Made by a program: the position numbers and the translations under genes
Shown: positions 62,588-64,000 of the stretch, in pieces
How the letters are laid out: every line of letters begins with the position of its first letter
Numbering within the stretch: position 1 is the first letter of the stretch
Assembly: GCF_002917885.1 (NCBI RefSeq)
Contig: NZ_PQNY01000001.1
Location: 124,001 to 188,000 of the forward strand
Length of the DNA: 64,000 nucleotides
Direction: 5' to 3'
Source: Flavobacterium croceum DSM 17960
GTDB taxonomy: Bacteria > Bacteroidota > Bacteroidia > Flavobacteriales > Flavobacteriaceae
The notes under the pieces: model-generated
The model's input: the letters and a program-made list of their open reading frames with translations, nothing else
Database searches by the model: none
Told to the model about the DNA's origin: nothing

Positions 62588-63220
62588 ATGAAAAAAATTA
62601 AATTAATTATTGCAATGAGCGGTTTAACCTTATTAGGATTTACGTCTTGCTCACCAGAAGAGGATATTAAAAATCCAGATTTTAACCCATTAATTTTTGG
62701 TGAAGATTTCTCAAAAAGCACAGAAGATGGTACAGCGCTTATAGCTCCAGGATGGATAAACTATAGTGAAGCAGGAACTTTACTTTGGAAACAAGGTTAT
62801 CACAAAGTAACTCCTTCAAATATATACCAAGGATATGCAGTTTTTAATTCATATCAAAGCGGACAGGCATCAAACATAGGATGGTTAATTTCTCCAAAAA
62901 TAGATTTAGATGCACAAGAAGGAGAAGTTTTACGATTTGAATGTGCTCAAGCCTACGTTAGTAGTGCTGCCAACTCTATAGAAGTCTTAATTTCTAATAA
63001 TTTTGATGGTACAAACGTATTAGGAGCTACATGGACACCACTAGATTGTACATTGCCTACTACAAGTAGTGCATATTTCTACTTTACAGACTCAGGAGAA
63101 ATTAATTTGTCTTCATATACTGGAAAAGTAAATATTGCTTTTAGAGTAAAAGGTTCTGGTACAAATACTAGTTTAGATGGCACATATCAAGTAGACAATA
63201 TTAGAGTTTATAAAAAATAA
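62588..63220 (+). CDS. Choice-of-anchor-J-like lipoprotein
   Basis: A 210-residue lipoprotein (signal ending GFTSC, Cys21) with a jelly-roll-like domain: FGEDFSKSTEDGTALIAPGWINYSEAG at the start, SNIGWLISPKIDLDAQEGEVLRFECAQ and KVNIAFRVKGSG...YQVDNIRVYKK at the end. That pattern is typical of the choice-of-anchor-J/MAM-like domains of Bacteroidota. It starts 9 nt after the receptor gene and ends 4 nt before the DUF5689 gene. Confidence 0.85.
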   Translation: MKKIKLIIAMSGLTLLGFTSCSPEEDIKNPDFNPLIFGEDFSKSTEDGTALIAPGWINYSEAGTLLWKQGYHKVTPSNIYQGYAVFNSYQSGQASNIGWLISPKIDLDAQEGEVLRFECAQAYVSSAANSIEVLISNNFDGTNVLGATWTPLDCTLPTTSSAYFYFTDSGEINLSSYTGKVNIAFRVKGSGTNTSLDGTYQVDNIRVYKK

Positions 63221-63224
63221 AAAC

Positions 63225-64000
63225 ATGAAAAAATCAATATTTAAATTAGTTGCACTAGTACTTTTTTCAACTACACTTGGTAGTTGTGTTGATGAGAAAT
63301 TCGGTACACCCGAAAATCCACTCAAAACGTACGAGCTAACAACAACAAAAACAGTTCTAGATATCACTTCTGCTGCAATTACTGTTCCTACAGAATACAC
63401 ACAAGATGATATTATTGAAGCTTATGTTACTTCTAGCGATGAAGGAGGTAATTTTTATAAATCAATTTCTTTCCAAACTTTGGCCGTAAGCCCAAATACA
63501 CCTATTGGATTTAGTGTTCCTGTAAATGAAACGTCTTTATTTGCAAAAGGATTTACTCCAGGTAGAAAAATATACATTAAATTAAAAGGATTATATATTG
63601 CTAAAGTATATGGTTCTACACAAATTGGTGCATTATATGAAGGAACTATAGGCAGAATATCTGAAGATAAATGGCAAGAACATTTATTTCCATCATCTAC
63701 AGTTGTTTCTGAAAGCAGTTTAGTAAGAACGTTATCATTTACAGCAGCTTTTGCAGATGCTAACCAAAATACATTAATAGATTTAGAGCCTGTTCAATTT
63801 GATGATAGTTCTTTAAATAGAACTTTATATGATGTTGATTCAGGAGGAGGAGCTACAAATCATACTGTTGTATCAACATCTGGAGGTACAGGTAAAATAG
63901 TAAGAATAAGTAGTTTTGCTCCATTCTCTGGAAATCAAGTTCCAAGTGGAAGCGGAACAATAAGAGGAGTACTTACTAAGTATAATGCTGATTTTCAGTA
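63225..64000 (+). CDS. DUF5689-domain lipoprotein, 3' part missing
   Basis: The first 258 codons are inside the window; the frame is open to the end, so the gene continues. The lipoprotein signal ends TLGSC (Cys21). The visible part reads like DUF5689: VLDITSAAITVPTEYTQDDIIEAYVTSSDEGGNFYKSISFQ and GRKIYIKLKGLYIAKVYG, an OB-like/surface nucleotide-binding-type region found in extracellular proteins and nuclease-associated operons. Gap of 4 nt from the preceding gene. Likely surface-exposed in the same complex as the receptor. Confidence 0.85.
   Translation, partial: MKKSIFKLVALVLFSTTLGSCVDEKFGTPENPLKTYELTTTKTVLDITSAAITVPTEYTQDDIIEAYVTSSDEGGNFYKSISFQTLAVSPNTPIGFSVPVNETSLFAKGFTPGRKIYIKLKGLYIAKVYGSTQIGALYEGTIGRISEDKWQEHLFPSSTVVSESSLVRTLSFTAAFADANQNTLIDLEPVQFDDSSLNRTLYDVDSGGGATNHTVVSTSGGTGKIVRISSFAPFSGNQVPSGSGTIRGVLTKYNADFQ

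Overview
The window looks like chromosome from a low-GC member of the Bacteroidota, class Flavobacteriia. The evidence is AT-rich DNA, -7 boxes of the Bacteroidota form TAnnTTTG upstream of many genes, few Shine-Dalgarno sites, TonB-dependent receptors with carboxypeptidase-regulatory N-terminal domains, an Omp28-type lipoprotein, a murF-alr fusion, a fused ABC permease/M1 peptidase, and DUF5689 and DUF6029 lipoprotein or outer-membrane families. Most of the window is core metabolism. I see no phage, integron, CRISPR array or complete insertion sequence.

Layout. 1-3.4 kb: outer-membrane/thioredoxin genes, an enoyl-CoA hydratase, a 57-residue membrane protein, queD, and a CAT-anticodon tRNA. 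3.4-9.8 kb: methylmalonyl-CoA epimerase, serS, ahcY, a DMT exporter, a heavy-metal-domain lipoprotein, a PolB-like exonuclease, an alkylguanine-DNA methyltransferase, and a cytochrome c lipoprotein. 9.9-20.2 kb: a heme locus. hemA-hemC-hemD-hemE-(membrane protein)-hemF-(four-helix-bundle protein)-hemB read leftward. An AraC-type regulator, a lipoprotein, hemH, a small membrane protein and hemJ read rightward from the divergent region. Together these cover glutamyl-tRNA to protoheme by the oxygen-dependent HemF route, except hemL, which is not seen. 20.2-33.4 kb: an orphan histidine kinase, a second enoyl-CoA hydratase, an HD hydrolase, a glycine-rich surface protein, recJ, rsmI, tdk, the murF-alr fusion, mscL and asd. 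33.5-39.6 kb: an overlapping pair of uncharacterised exported proteins, a His/Cys-rich small protein and a TonB receptor that may be a metal-uptake pair. 39.6-49.3 kb: AIM24, mtgA, an FAD oxidoreductase, lepA, a radical-SAM DNA-repair-like pair, dusB, a LolE-like permease and rbfA. 49.4-58.5 kb: an S9 peptidase, the permease/M1 peptidase with its ATPase, an ALDH7-like dehydrogenase and 3-hydroxyanthranilate dioxygenase. 58.5-64 kb: a secreted endonuclease/exonuclease/phosphatase divergent from a TonB receptor, a choice-of-anchor-J-like lipoprotein and a DUF5689 lipoprotein that runs off the end.

The least-explained structure is non-coding. A family of about 80-110 bp dispersed hairpin repeats occurs in at least five intergenic places, in divergent copies. 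A different C/G-rich hairpin repeat lies in frame inside hemD. Three genes have a -7 box exactly 4 nt before the start codon, which suggests leaderless mRNAs. Three operon-internal genes (hemC, murF-alr, the LolE-like permease) appear to start with TTG. A short plus-strand promoter/terminator unit at about 42.5 kb has no gene and may encode a small RNA. All functional calls come from reading the sequence and recalled family knowledge; no searches were run.
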